Source of the DNA: Curvivirga aplysinae
Lineage (GTDB): Bacteria > Pseudomonadota > Alphaproteobacteria > UBA8366 > Aestuariispiraceae
Reading direction: 5' to 3'
DNA: 48,523 nt
Assembly (NCBI RefSeq): GCF_009711445.1
Contig: NZ_SMMC01000203.1
Coordinates: forward strand, 1 to 48,523
Positions 7,888 to 21,383 of the stretch are shown one piece after another (positions within the stretch are counted from its first letter, which is position 1; each line of letters opens with the position of its first letter). Made by a program: the position numbers and the translations under genes. Below the pieces are notes generated by a model. It did not search any database. It was not told where the DNA came from and saw only the letters and a program-made list of their open reading frames with translations.

Positions 7888-9186
7888 TTAGCTACAACTG
7901 GGTTTGATACGAACCAAACCCCAGCCATAGGTTTTATCCTTACCAGATTTCCCTAAATCCTTACTATATCGTTGCATGCTTTTACGAAGTTCTTCGACAT
8001 TACCTTTGAAGCCCATCTGTAAGTGAAGTGCAACGATACCTGTGATATAAGGGGTCGCGAAGGAAGTCCCTGTTTGAGACTTTGGCCCTTGTGGGGTGAG
8101 GGTTTTAATCCCAACGCCAGGGGCAGCAAAATCGATATATTTTCCTTGGTTTGCATATTTATATACGCCAAGACGATGATCTATGGCTGTGATAGCAAGA
8201 ACGCTTGGGTCCGCTGCTGGCCAAACCGGGGCAGCCTTTGATCCATTATTGCCTGCTGCCGCAACAATAATGATCCCTTTCTTTTCAATTTTCCTCAAGG
8301 CAAGTTTCATGATTTTGTTTATGCCCCCGGCGATAGACATATTCACAACTTTGACTTTGTTTTGTGCAAACCAATCGAGGGAGCGAAGCATTGCAGCTAG
8401 ATTACCTTTAACCATGCCTGCACGTTCTTCAAAAATGTTTGCAGCATAGAGCTTGGCCCCAGGCAAGATACCACCAATGTTGTCTTCGACACCGGGTTCG
8501 CCGACCAACATAATCGCAACTGCAGTGCCATGTTCATAAGCTGCTGCTTTCCGGCCTTTCTTAATAAAGCTTTTATATGAAAGTCGCTGATTTTTTAGGG
8601 CTGGATGTTTTACGTCGACCGCGCCATCGACCATGCCAATTTTCAAACCAAATCCGCATTGCGGGTCTACTAGCCCCCAGCCTACGGTCTTACGATCATA
8701 GGGAAGTTCTAGGTCCTCTGCAGATGCCTTCGCAGATAAATCCATGAGATCATTTGTATCAATGATAGAATTTGGGAAGGCCGCGATGAGTTCTTTTAAA
8801 GCATCGGCAAGATTTTTATCTTCTGGTGTTTTCACCACAATGATTTCCATATCAAGGGTGCTTAAACGATGTTTACCAGATATTTCGTATCCCATCTGAC
8901 GTAGTTTGGTTTTTGTGCCAAAAGGGGGATCGGCGATCATAATTTCACCGGATTCAGTTATTTTCTGCTGGCGTCTTTTGGTTTGAGATTCTTGTTTTTC
9001 GGTTTCAGCTTCAACAGGGTCAACACAGTTTCTACCGCTTTGTGGGGTACCATCGCTGTCATATGTAATGATCGTCCAGCAAGAAGTGCTTTGGGCATAT
9101 GTGCTGGAAGGGCCTATATAGGTAATCAGCCCTAACAAAAATGTGGATATAAAACCAAGCCTTAAACCAAATCGCATCTCAACCAT
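7888..9186 (-). CDS. Exported subtilisin-like serine protease (S8 family)
   Basis: A 432-residue protein with a signal peptide (charged start, hydrophobic 11-25, likely cleavage near residue 31 after STYA), so it is expected in the periplasm or outside the cell. A pro-region of about 150 residues precedes the S8 domain. The catalytic triad is complete: D187 (MVDGAVD), H219 (YEHGTAVA) and S375 (GTSFATP), with oxyanion N313 (AAGNN). The usual D-S/T-G context is D-G here. A strong Shine-Dalgarno (gggGAGGat) precedes the first ATG rather than the in-frame ATG at codon 4. It lies 20 bp after ligA on the same strand and may be the last gene of a bamD-recN-ligA transcript, an unexpected partner for DNA repair genes. 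Substrate unknown. Confidence 0.9.
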   Translation of the reverse strand: MVEMRFGLRLGFISTFLLGLITYIGPSSTYAQSTSCWTIITYDSDGTPQSGRNCVDPVEAETEKQESQTKRRQQKITESGEIMIADPPFGTKTKLRQMGYEISGKHRLSTLDMEIIVVKTPEDKNLADALKELIAAFPNSIIDTNDLMDLSAKASAEDLELPYDRKTVGWGLVDPQCGFGLKIGMVDGAVDVKHPALKNQRLSYKSFIKKGRKAAAYEHGTAVAIMLVGEPGVEDNIGGILPGAKLYAANIFEERAGMVKGNLAAMLRSLDWFAQNKVKVVNMSIAGGINKIMKLALRKIEKKGIIIVAAAGNNGSKAAPVWPAADPSVLAITAIDHRLGVYKYANQGKYIDFAAPGVGIKTLTPQGPKSQTGTSFATPYITGIVALHLQMGFKGNVEELRKSMQRYSKDLGKSGKDKTYGWGLVRIKPSCS

Positions 9187-9206
9187 TTATCCTCCCCCCG
9201 TTCAAA

Positions 9207-13068
<3,862 letters not shown>

Positions 13069-13110
13069 GGTTCTATGACTTCTCTATCTCTTTCTTTGAT
13101 TATATCCAGA

Positions 13111-13920
13111 TTAAAATACCCAATTCCAAACTTCTTCATACCAAGATTCGTTAATCTCTGGGCTGATACCTTGTACCAAAGCGTAGCTTTTTTCATACCA
13201 TTTGCTGGCTGGGAAGTTATGTCCCAATACCGAAGCAGCTTGTTCTGCTTCGTAGTTGATACCTAAGGATAGATATGATTCAACGAGACGATGTAATGCT
13301 TCCTGAATATGTGTGGTTGTTTGGTAATCTCTTACCACATTTTTAAAGCGATTGATCGCAGCAGCATATTCGCGACGTTCAAGATAATAACGACCAATCG
13401 CCATTTCTTTACCCGCCAAATGATCCCGTGTAAGGTCAATTTTCAATTTAGTATCACGGGCATATGCTGTGTCAGGATAGCGACGTAATACGTCTTGTAA
13501 GGCTTGCATGGCTAAAAGTGTAATACGCTGATCCCGGTCAATATCTACAATTTGCTCATAATATACAATAGCGCGAAGATAATATGCATAAGGCGTATCT
13601 TTGTTACCTGGATGTAATTCAATGAAGCGATCAATAGCCAAAATGGATTCGTCATAATCATCGCGCAAGTAATAAACATAAGCCGTCATTAATTGAGCTT
13701 TTGTTGCCCAAATAGAATAAGGATGCTGACGATCAACTTCGTTAAAAGCGGAAATCGAAAGTTTATATTCGCCTTCGGCTAACAAGTTCATCGCATCGTT
13801 ATATAGTTCCTCAACTGGCCGCTCTACATAAGGTTCTTCTTCAGAACCTCCACAACCAGCAAGTAAAAGGCTAGTCACCATAGCAACGGTGAGGAATAGT
13901 TTACGAGGCAAATCCCACAT
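13111..13920 (-). CDS. bamD: Outer membrane assembly lipoprotein BamD
   Basis: A 269-residue lipoprotein of the beta-barrel assembly machine, which folds outer membrane proteins. A lipoprotein signal peptide ends in the lipobox LLAGC with the lipidated C23. The remainder consists of TPR-like helical repeats (for example YNDAMNLLAEGEYKLSISAFNEV near 40), as in ComL/BamD. E. coli BamD is about 245 residues. A purine-rich Shine-Dalgarno (ggatgag) sits some 11 nt before the ATG. It heads the apparent bamD-recN-ligA unit; the upstream lpxC transcript ends in a terminator at 14069-14103, so bamD probably has its own promoter in 13921-14068, which I cannot place confidently. Confidence 0.94.
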   Translation of the reverse strand: MWDLPRKLFLTVAMVTSLLLAGCGGSEEEPYVERPVEELYNDAMNLLAEGEYKLSISAFNEVDRQHPYSIWATKAQLMTAYVYYLRDDYDESILAIDRFIELHPGNKDTPYAYYLRAIVYYEQIVDIDRDQRITLLAMQALQDVLRRYPDTAYARDTKLKIDLTRDHLAGKEMAIGRYYLERREYAAAINRFKNVVRDYQTTTHIQEALHRLVESYLSLGINYEAEQAASVLGHNFPASKWYEKSYALVQGISPEINESWYEEVWNWVF

Positions 13921-14068
13921 TGATCTTTTATCTCATCCTTGGATACCAACAGAATTACATTGGTGTATATTTTCGAAGTGAAGTTTCTATATAGGCAAAT
14001 TTAGCAGAGGATACTATCAGATTCTGAAGATTGGGAGTCTCTGGGGCCATATTTTTATAATTTTAGGT

Positions 14069-14103
14069 AAAATAAAACCTGATCAATGAGCTTTGATCAG
14101 GTT
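14069..14103 (-). terminator. Rho-independent terminator after lpxC
   Basis: A perfect 11-bp stem (14103-14093 with 14086-14076, aacctgatcaa type) is followed on the minus strand by ttttatttt-like sequence. It lies 29 bp after the lpxC stop and closes the division cluster. Confidence 0.85.
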
Positions 14104-14132
14104 CATAACTATTAAAAGTTGTATTGGGATGC

Positions 14133-15101
14133 TTAGTCAGCTGCTTGTAACAATGCAGGGGCAGGAGTGAACTCAGCTGCATTTACAAGTTCCCAGTTAC
14201 TTTCATCTGCGAATAGTTCACGCAATAGAGCGTTATTCAATGCATGGCCGCCTTTATAGCCAATGAATTGTCCCATCAATGTTGCGCCAGCCAAAGATAG
14301 GTCGCCAATGCAATCCAAAATTTTGTGACGTACAAATTCATCATCAAAACGAAGGCCTTCTTCATTCATTACACGGTCACCATCAAGGCCGACAGCATTG
14401 TCTAAGCTTGCGCCGCGTGCCAAACCCATTTGGCGTAACATTTCAACATCTTGTACAGAACCAAATGTGCGTGCACGGGAGATGTCATTCTTAAAGCTTG
14501 CGGCAGAAACACTGATATACTTTTCTTGCTTCCCAATCGCTTTGTTTTCAAAATCGATCGCTAAACTGATCGTGTAATCATCAGCTGGTTTCAACGAAGC
14601 AACAGAGTCACCAATTTTTACGGATACTTCTTTCTTAACCACCACCACTTGACGTGCGGTATGTTGATCCAACAAGCCCGCGCATTCAATAAGAAATACG
14701 AAAGGTTCAGAGCTGCCATCCATTACAGGAACTTCAGGGCCATCTAATTCAATATCAACATTATCTAAGCCACATCCTGCTACTGCGGCCATTAAATGCT
14801 CAACAGTGCCAATAGATACATCATATTCATTGGTAATTTTTGTACAAAGACGAGTATCAGATACGAGGTCGTAACGTGCTTTGATTTCGCCTTTACCTTC
14901 TTCAACGTCTGTACGGATGAAGGTAACGCCGGAATTTGCAGCAGCAGGTTTCATAGTTAGTGTGATGTCAGCGCCTGAATGAAGACCAACACCATTACAA
15001 TGAATGGTATTCTTTAGCGTTGTTTGGTTTAAGCGCAATGTAGATTTGCGGTTACCAAAACCAGCTTCAGAATTATTTGTAGTGTTCATTCCGTCGAGCA
15101 T
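14133..15101 (-). CDS. lpxC: UDP-3-O-acyl-N-acetylglucosamine deacetylase LpxC
   Basis: A 322-residue zinc amidase carrying out the committed step of lipid A synthesis. Zinc ligands are visible as H102 (VEHLMAA), H259 and D263 (RHKILDCIGD); the catalytic base region is E101 and H286 (KGGHALNN). About 20 residues precede the family's normal start; a GGAAGG Shine-Dalgarno 8 nt before the first ATG supports it over the ATG at codon 5. It lies immediately downstream of ftsZ, as in E. coli and many alphaproteobacteria, but a strong terminator after ftsZ implies that lpxC is expressed mainly from its own promoter in the 261 bp gap. Confidence 0.96.
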   Translation of the reverse strand: MLDGMNTTNNSEAGFGNRKSTLRLNQTTLKNTIHCNGVGLHSGADITLTMKPAAANSGVTFIRTDVEEGKGEIKARYDLVSDTRLCTKITNEYDVSIGTVEHLMAAVAGCGLDNVDIELDGPEVPVMDGSSEPFVFLIECAGLLDQHTARQVVVVKKEVSVKIGDSVASLKPADDYTISLAIDFENKAIGKQEKYISVSAASFKNDISRARTFGSVQDVEMLRQMGLARGASLDNAVGLDGDRVMNEEGLRFDDEFVRHKILDCIGDLSLAGATLMGQFIGYKGGHALNNALLRELFADESNWELVNAAEFTPAPALLQAAD

Positions 15102-15280
15102 GTCTGCTGCCTTCCAATATTCTTTTTAATAATGAGATTATGAACGGATTAGGTTCTTTTCTCATTTGGGAAAACATCCCCTTTTTTGATGATCCCTTTC
15201 TAACAAGTGTTCTGTCCAGAGACAAATCACTTACTGTTACGAATTGTTGCAGTGCAATCATTTTATTAAGGTGTTGAATA

Positions 15281-15315
15281 TAAATAAAAAAGGAAGATGT
15301 ATCGCTACATCTTCC
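15281..15315 (-). terminator. Rho-independent terminator after ftsZ
   Basis: A 10-bp perfect stem (15315-15306 with 15301-15292, ggaagatgta type) with a 4-nt loop is followed on the minus strand by a run of Ts (ttttttattta). The stem can extend by A-T pairs. It separates ftsZ from lpxC. Confidence 0.85.
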
Positions 15316-15362
15316 TTTTCAAACTGGCTTAACCTCACACAGAGGAGGTGTTGTCGCTAAGC

Positions 15363-17192
15363 TTAATTTGCTTGGCGTCGCAAGAAGGAAGGGATTTCCA
15401 ACAGTTCTTCTTCTGCTTTGGAAAGGCCATTTCCTGCTTCTGTTTCAGACTGTACAGGTTGTGATGTGGCCTGTTGAGGTCTGCCCGCGGTCGTCGGATG
15501 GCTTAAGATGTCAGCCTGCTCTTCTTGTTTGAAGAATAAGCTGCGCAAGCGACCACGTGGTTTTGCTTTCTCGGCTTTCAGAGGTTCCTTACCGGCATTC
15601 TCCATCGCAGCTTCAGCGAAAGGGTCTAGATTGTCATCTTCCGCCTCTTGGACTCGTGCAGAAAAATCATGTGCCTTTGCAGGTTCACCCGGAATGAAGC
15701 TATCACGAGGCGCCGCTGTCATCGGGTTACGACGTAAAGGGCGTGTTTCTTTTGCTTCATCTTGCGGGAGAGGGCGTAAGATAGGCGCCATTTCAGCCTG
15801 TGTTGGCTTTTCTTCCACAATATGTGTTTCTTCTGCAAGTGGTGCAGATACAGATGATTGTGATGGTTCAACTTCTGCATGGAAGTCAATCTCTTCATCT
15901 TCATCCACAATCATGTCTTCACTATCTAGTTGAAAGACATCCTGTGTCGCTAAGTCATCCGCTGTAATCTCATCAGTTACATCTTCAGTAACAGCGCCGA
16001 TAGCTTCGGTGATTGCAGCATCAACTGCAGCTGTTGTTTCTTGTGCCTCTACAGAAGGTGCTGGTTCAGAAGAAATCTGACCCAATACATCTTCTAAAGG
16101 ATTTGTTGTTGCCGCTGCAGATGCTGCAACTTCTTCTTCGTTAACTTCTGGTTCGGAAGGAAGTTCAGTTGTGGAACGTGCAGAATAAGTTGGCATTGTT
16201 GGGCGTAAGGTGATGTCAGACGCTTCTGCATCAATACCTGTTGCAACAACAGATACACGCATTTTACCAGACAAGTTTTCATCGAATGTGGAGCCAAAGA
16301 TGATATTTGCTTCTGGATCAACTTCGTTGCGAATACGGTTTGCAGCTTCATCAACTTCAAACAGGGTCATATCAGAACCACCTGTGATATTGATCAAAAT
16401 GCCACGTGCACCGGCCATAGAAACATCTTCCAATAAAGGGTTGGAAATTGCGGCTTCGGCAGCTGTGATAGCACGGTTTTCACCTTCGGCTTCACCTGTG
16501 CCCATCATGGCTTTGCCCATCTCGCTCATAACGGTGCGGATGTCAGAGAAGTCTAGGTTAATCAAACCAGGCATTACCATCAAATCGGTCACACCGCGTA
16601 CGCCGGAATACAACACGTCATCAGCCATATTGAAGGCATCTGCAAATGTTGTTTTTTCATTCGCAACGCGGAATAAGTTTTGGTTCGGAATGATAATAAG
16701 TGTGTCTACATATTGTTGAAGATCATCAATGCCATCTTCTGCAAGACGCATGCGACGGGAACCTTCAAACTGGAATGGTTTTGTTACTACACCGACAGTC
16801 AGAATGCCGGAACGGCGTGCGGCCTCAGCAATAACAGGTGCGGCACCTGTGCCTGTGCCACCGCCCATGCCTGCGGTAATGAAAACCATGTTAGCGCCTT
16901 CAAGGTCGCTCATAAGTTCTTCAATTGCTTCTTCAGCGGCTGCACGTCCAACATGTGGTTGTGCGCCTGCGCCAAGACCTTGGGTTAATTCTGTTCCCAA
17001 TTGAACTTTGCGTTCAGCCAAAGAAAATTCCAATGCCTGAGCATCAGTATTTGCAACGATAAATTCAACACCTTCCAGATTTGACTGGATCATGTTGTTA
17101 ACGGCGTTTCCGCCTGCGCCCCCAACGCCGACTACCACGATGCGTGGTTTAAGTTCTGTAATCGGCGGCGGTGTGGTCAATTTCAAAGCCAT
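15363..17192 (-). CDS. ftsZ: Cell division protein FtsZ
   Basis: A 609-residue tubulin-like GTPase that forms the Z ring. The GTP-binding glycine loop GGGTGTG is at 110-116, preceded by GVGGAGGN at 22-29; the T7 synergy region ([11 protein letters not shown]) is near residue 212. The polymerising core ends near residue 320. A very long, acidic, low-complexity linker of about 270 residues follows, then the conserved C-terminal peptide [11 protein letters not shown] that binds FtsA and other partners. E. coli FtsZ has 383 residues; long linkers are normal in alphaproteobacteria (Caulobacter is about 508), but this is on the long side. Shine-Dalgarno GGAGG 6 nt before the ATG fixes the start. 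The 150 bp upstream gap and the end of ftsA carry six GANTC sites. Confidence 0.98.
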   Translation of the reverse strand: MALKLTTPPPITELKPRIVVVGVGGAGGNAVNNMIQSNLEGVEFIVANTDAQALEFSLAERKVQLGTELTQGLGAGAQPHVGRAAAEEAIEELMSDLEGANMVFITAGMGGGTGTGAAPVIAEAARRSGILTVGVVTKPFQFEGSRRMRLAEDGIDDLQQYVDTLIIIPNQNLFRVANEKTTFADAFNMADDVLYSGVRGVTDLMVMPGLINLDFSDIRTVMSEMGKAMMGTGEAEGENRAITAAEAAISNPLLEDVSMAGARGILINITGGSDMTLFEVDEAANRIRNEVDPEANIIFGSTFDENLSGKMRVSVVATGIDAEASDITLRPTMPTYSARSTTELPSEPEVNEEEVAASAAATTNPLEDVLGQISSEPAPSVEAQETTAAVDAAITEAIGAVTEDVTDEITADDLATQDVFQLDSEDMIVDEDEEIDFHAEVEPSQSSVSAPLAEETHIVEEKPTQAEMAPILRPLPQDEAKETRPLRRNPMTAAPRDSFIPGEPAKAHDFSARVQEAEDDNLDPFAEAAMENAGKEPLKAEKAKPRGRLRSLFFKQEEQADILSHPTTAGRPQQATSQPVQSETEAGNGLSKAEEELLEIPSFLRRQAN

Positions 17193-17273
17193 TTGAGCCT
17201 CCTAGATGCGTGTGTGTTACTCTTGCCAGTTTTATTTGGATTTATTTCATGAATATTTACGAATACTTCGTTC

Positions 17274-17399
17274 GATTCACGATTCATCCAGTTCTATGGA
17301 TAAGGTGCTTCGCGCGAATCGCAAAGGACTTTATTCCATTTTTTACAAAAAAGTTTCTTTAACCCAATGTCCGATTCGGTCAAGGACTCCTCCGGAGTC
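17274..17399. promoter_or_regulatory. Cluster of six GANTC (CcrM-type) sites upstream of ftsZ
   Basis: GANTC occurs at 17274, 17281, 17316, 17373, 17385 and 17395 (five bases each): three in the ftsA-ftsZ gap and three in the last codons of ftsA. About 0.5 are expected by chance in 126 bp. In Caulobacter, CcrM methylation of GANTC sites in the ftsZ promoter is needed for its proper transcription. A weak sigma70-like pair (TTGCGA, 16 nt, TATCCA on the minus strand) overlaps the third site. Confidence 0.55.
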
Positions 17400-18593
17400 G
17401 CGGGTTTTGCTTTTTTCAATGTGGCGGGCATCCCCGCGGTTGTCGACAGCATAAGATAATAATCCCGCTGCGCAGGAAAAAGCAGGGCCGGATGTGGCTT
17501 CTGCTAATCCTGTAATTCCAATGGGTTTTGCAACACGTACCTGACGGTTTAAAATGCGTGCGGCAAGTTCTGCGAGGCCCGGCAATTGGCAGGCACCGCC
17601 AGTTATCGCAACTTGTGGGCCTGCATAACCTGCTACGCCTGATGCTTCCAGTCGGTCACGAACTAATTCAAGTGTTTCTTCAATACGTGGAGCAATAATT
17701 GATACTAAATAGCTTCTTGGGATCGTATTAGGTACATCATGGCTTTCTCCAAGATGGGGAACTTCCAAAATCTCACGATCATCATCTGTGGTTGGCATAG
17801 CAGATCCATGACGGCATTTTAATTTTTCTGCTTCATCTAATGGTGTGGATAGGCCACGGGCAATATCATTTGTTACATGAATACCGCCTACAGGTACTGA
17901 GTCTGTATGGAGCAGGGCGCCTTCATAAAACACGGCAAAGGAAGTTGTTCCACCACCGAAATCAATCAAAAGCGTGCCAAGGTCGCGTTCTTCTTCTGTT
18001 AAGCAAGACAAGCCAGCTGCATAGGCACCGGCCACTAAATCTTTTACACCAAGATGACATCTATTCACACTATGAGCAATATTACGAACAATGGTATTTC
18101 GCACATTTACATGATGCATCTTAACGGCAAGTTTCTCACCATGCATGCCGCGTGGATCTTTGATGCTGGCTGTATCATCTACCATAAAGCCAACCGGGAT
18201 GGCGTGGATCATCTCGTGATCGCGGGATTGACCTTGTGTTCTTGCTTCGTGAAGCAGGCGTTTGACATCCTGATCACGAACGGCGCCGCCACCGATTGAC
18301 ATATCTTTCATAGAAAGATGGCTTTCAGGGCGGGCACCTGCCAAACTAACCACAACATCAGTAATTGTCATACCAGCAATTTGTTCTGCTGAATGGACTG
18401 CAGACATAATGGAGTTATAGGCAGCTTCCATATCAACAATTGCGCCATTTTTGACACCGACACTTGCTTGGTGGCTCATCCCTGTGACACGTAAACGTCC
18501 ATTATTTTCAGTCACAGCGATAAAGCAGCACATTTTTGAACTGCCGATATCTAAAGCTGCGATTGTCTTTTCTGCCGCCAAGGTTCTCTCCAC
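17343..18593 (-). CDS. ftsA: Cell division protein FtsA
   Basis: A 416-residue actin-like ATPase that tethers FtsZ to the inner membrane and recruits later divisome proteins. The phosphate-1 loop is ALDIGSSK at 13-20; phosphate-2 is LIDFGGGTTS near 210-219; the adenosine motif is AITGGACQLPGL near the end. The SHS2/1C domain lies between. The C-terminus (GHWVKETFL) looks like the amphipathic membrane-targeting helix. It lies 41 bp after ftsQ and 150 bp before ftsZ, in the usual ftsQ-ftsA-ftsZ order. Confidence 0.97.
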   Translation of the reverse strand: MERTLAAEKTIAALDIGSSKMCCFIAVTENNGRLRVTGMSHQASVGVKNGAIVDMEAAYNSIMSAVHSAEQIAGMTITDVVVSLAGARPESHLSMKDMSIGGGAVRDQDVKRLLHEARTQGQSRDHEMIHAIPVGFMVDDTASIKDPRGMHGEKLAVKMHHVNVRNTIVRNIAHSVNRCHLGVKDLVAGAYAAGLSCLTEEERDLGTLLIDFGGGTTSFAVFYEGALLHTDSVPVGGIHVTNDIARGLSTPLDEAEKLKCRHGSAMPTTDDDREILEVPHLGESHDVPNTIPRSYLVSIIAPRIEETLELVRDRLEASGVAGYAGPQVAITGGACQLPGLAELAARILNRQVRVAKPIGITGLAEATSGPAFSCAAGLLSYAVDNRGDARHIEKSKTRDSGGVLDRIGHWVKETFL

Positions 18594-18634
18594 TCTTTTT
18601 TAAACGATTGCGACGTTTATAATAATGATATCAA

Positions 18635-19507
18635 TCAGGCGTTCTCTTCACTGCCCAATAACCTTTTCGCACCTGATCCAGTCATTCGGATTATCGTGCG
18701 ATCCGGTTGTCTTAGATCAATCAACTCAATATCACGGCTTAATAAATCATGATCTTGGATCATAACAGCTAATTTACGCCATGCTTGATGCGGGTTTTCT
18801 GCAGGTAAACGCACTGATACTTTATTATCAAGATGCAATGTCCACCGACGATCTCCAACCCAGGCTGCGCCAATAACACGTTTTTGAAGTTCTGGCGTCT
18901 GATCAATGATTCTAAGAAGATCTAATGTATGCTGTGGCGCATCTTCGCCTGTTAGAACTTTGAGGTGGGTATATCGTCCAACATCACCTGTGCTAATTTC
19001 GGCACCAGATTTATCAACCAATACATATCGATCACCAGATTGCCAAATTGCAACGGGAATACGTTCTGTAAGACGTATCACAATATTATTGGGTAGTTTG
19101 CGTTCAACGGATGCTTTTTCAATCCATCCAAGAGCTTCTATGCGTTTACGCGCATCTTCTGGATCAAAGTTGATTAAAGCTTGTCCGCGCTCCACGGCAA
19201 GAGCTGCAAGGATGTCAGCGCCAGATGTTTCTTTACGCCCATGAACGAAAACTTCATCCAGAACAAAGCCTGCTTGCATGGAGGCGTGTAAACTTGCTTT
19301 TTCAACGCGTTCAATGTGATCCTGAATAATGCCTTGAGACCAGAGATAAGCTGTTCCCCCAGCAGGTAAACCTAATAATGTAGCGACGGTCAGACCAATA
19401 AAGACAGGCTTCTTCCAGCTTGCCTGTTTTTTACGACGAGGTGCAGCTTTCTTACGAGATGTTGTTTTTTTAGCAGTTGTTTTTTTTGTGGATTTTATGG
19501 ATCGCAT
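18635..19507 (-). CDS. ftsQ: Cell division protein FtsQ
   Basis: A 290-residue bitopic membrane protein linking the early and late divisome through FtsB/FtsL. A basic cytoplasmic tail (about 1-32, many K/R and T) precedes a single transmembrane helix (about 33-52). The POTRA domain begins near residue 80 (FVHGRKETSGADILAAL), with the typical WIEKASVERKLPN segment. The start overlaps the end of ddl by 13 bp; a GGAGG seven bases before the ATG lies inside ddl and supports this start and translational coupling. Confidence 0.95.
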   Translation of the reverse strand: MRSIKSTKKTTAKKTTSRKKAAPRRKKQASWKKPVFIGLTVATLLGLPAGGTAYLWSQGIIQDHIERVEKASLHASMQAGFVLDEVFVHGRKETSGADILAALAVERGQALINFDPEDARKRIEALGWIEKASVERKLPNNIVIRLTERIPVAIWQSGDRYVLVDKSGAEISTGDVGRYTHLKVLTGEDAPQHTLDLLRIIDQTPELQKRVIGAAWVGDRRWTLHLDNKVSVRLPAENPHQAWRKLAVMIQDHDLLSRDIELIDLRQPDRTIIRMTGSGAKRLLGSEENA

Positions 19508-20424
19508 GCTGCTGCCTCCACCATCCAGCTAACCAGTGCAGGGAAGTCGGTCCCCATTTCATTGGCTTGTTCCGGAACAAGGGAAAGGGCGGTCATACCC
19601 GGTTGGGTATTTATTTCCATAACGATCAATTGATCTGTTGCTGGATTATAACGGAAATCAGTACGTGTTACACCACGACAACCTAATACGTTATGCGCTT
19701 GAACCGCGTGTTCTTTCATTCTGTCAGCAAGTGAACTATCAACTTCGGCTGGGCAAATATGTGTGGTTTTGCCGTCAGTATACTTTGCTTCATAAGAATA
19801 GAATCCTTCATGTGGGCATAATTCTGTAACAGTCAGCGCTTTGCCATCCATAACGGCAACGGTTAATTCTTTGCCATCCACAAATTCTTCAATGAGTGCA
19901 TCACCAAATGTCCATTCGCTTAGATCTGGTGCAGCTTCATTCTCGCCAACGATATAGACGCCGACACTGGATCCTTCACAAGCTGGTTTAACGACAAAAG
20001 GGCGTGGGATTTCGTTTTTACTCTGCCAGTCTCCACTCACAATATGAGCCTCGGGAATTACATTGCCTTTGGCAACAGGAATACCAACAGACTTAAACAA
20101 TTCTAATGAAGCGGGTTTGTCCATGGCAGTCGAAGATGCTTTTACACCGGAATGGGTATATGGCACGTTTAGGATGTTCAGAACGCCTTGGATGTTACCA
20201 TCCTCACCATAACGCCCATGTAAAGCATTAAAGACCACATCCGGTTTTACGGCTTCGATTAAGTTAATCAATGCAGATAGATTGGGTTGTAGGTCATGAT
20301 AGGTGACTTGATAACCTGCTTGTTCTAATGCCTCACCGCAAGCTTCACCTGACGTTAGGGACACTTCACGTTCTGCGGACCATCCTCCCATAAGGACAAG
20401 GACATGTTTTTTATTTTCAGTCAT
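19495..20424 (-). CDS. ddl: D-alanine--D-alanine ligase
   Basis: A 309-residue ATP-grasp enzyme making D-Ala-D-Ala, the substrate of MurF. The N-terminal signature GGWSAEREVSL is at 13-23. The lid region (HGRYGEDGNIQG), the ATP-binding VKPACEGSSVGV loop and the C-terminal metal-binding MEINTQPGMT segment are all present. Length is typical. It begins directly after murB with no gap and overlaps ftsQ at its end, as in the murC-murB-ddl-ftsQ order of many proteobacteria. Confidence 0.97.
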   Translation of the reverse strand: MTENKKHVLVLMGGWSAEREVSLTSGEACGEALEQAGYQVTYHDLQPNLSALINLIEAVKPDVVFNALHGRYGEDGNIQGVLNILNVPYTHSGVKASSTAMDKPASLELFKSVGIPVAKGNVIPEAHIVSGDWQSKNEIPRPFVVKPACEGSSVGVYIVGENEAAPDLSEWTFGDALIEEFVDGKELTVAVMDGKALTVTELCPHEGFYSYEAKYTDGKTTHICPAEVDSSLADRMKEHAVQAHNVLGCRGVTRTDFRYNPATDQLIVMEINTQPGMTALSLVPEQANEMGTDFPALVSWMVEAAACDP

Positions 20425-21375
20425 TTACTCATCCTTTCCTGAGGTGAAAGAAGTTACTTCTTTATCGCCAATTCGTTTGATTTCCCACTGGAGCTCGACA
20501 TTAGAATGATTCTTCACCAATTGGCGAACTTCTTCTCCAAGATTTTCTAAATCTTTTGCTGTGGCTGTGCCTGTGTTGATCATAAAGTTACAATGTTGAT
20601 TGGACATTTGTGCGCCACCAATGGTTAGACCGCGTCCACCAGCTTCATCAATAAGCTTCCAACTGCTATGGCCTTCTGGGTTTTTGAAGGTGGAACCGCC
20701 TGTGCGACTTTTGATTGGCTGGGTTTCAGCACGTTTTGTCTGGATATCTTCCATGCGATCACGAATTTCTTGTTCTTGACCAGAGCAACCTTCAAATTCC
20801 GCTTTTACAAAAATCCAATCAGACGGAATTGCAGATTTTCTATAACTGAAACCCATATCAGAAAGGTTTAATTCTTTTAATTCGCCCTCTGGTGTAACTG
20901 CCCAAGCGCGTTTCAGAATATCTTTGGTTTCGCCACCATAAGCACCTGCATTCATGCGTAAAGCCCCACCAATTGTGCCGGGAATGCCACTTAAGAATTC
21001 AAGGCCTTCCACATGGGCACGAGCTGCTGTTCTCGCCACATTTAAATCAAGTGCAGCTGCACCTGCAGTAATTCTTGTTCCTTCTACGGAAATATCAGCA
21101 AAAGCCCCGCCAAGGCGTATAACGACACCACGTACGCCCCCGTCACGAACTAAGAGATTTGAGCCAACACCAAGAACGATTACAGGTATATCTTTAGGTT
21201 TATTCCTAAGGAAGTCTTGCAGGTCTTCAAGGTCCGCAGGTTTGTATAATACATCCGCTGGCCCACCGACTTGAAACCATGTAACACGAGATAGAAGCGC
21301 ATTCTCACTGTAGCGACCCCGAACTTTCGGTAATCGATCTAACAGTGAGTTTTGAGTTTCTAGCGCTTCGCTCAT
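20425..21375 (-). CDS. murB: UDP-N-acetylenolpyruvoylglucosamine reductase MurB
   Basis: A 316-residue FAD enzyme reducing enolpyruvyl-UDP-GlcNAc to UDP-MurNAc with NADPH. Signatures: VGGPADVL near 37-43, GVGSNLLVRDGG at 69-80, SGIPGTIGG at 129-137 with MNAGAYGGE following, and GGSTFKNPEG with the catalytic serine at about S228. The short form without the extra Tyr loop fits the type II (Gram-positive-like) MurB common in alphaproteobacteria. It sits 8 bp after murC and abuts ddl. Confidence 0.96.
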   Translation of the reverse strand: MSEALETQNSLLDRLPKVRGRYSENALLSRVTWFQVGGPADVLYKPADLEDLQDFLRNKPKDIPVIVLGVGSNLLVRDGGVRGVVIRLGGAFADISVEGTRITAGAAALDLNVARTAARAHVEGLEFLSGIPGTIGGALRMNAGAYGGETKDILKRAWAVTPEGELKELNLSDMGFSYRKSAIPSDWIFVKAEFEGCSGQEQEIRDRMEDIQTKRAETQPIKSRTGGSTFKNPEGHSSWKLIDEAGGRGLTIGGAQMSNQHCNFMINTGTATAKDLENLGEEVRQLVKNHSNVELQWEIKRIGDKEVTSFTSGKDE

Positions 21376-21383
21376 TTTTTATC

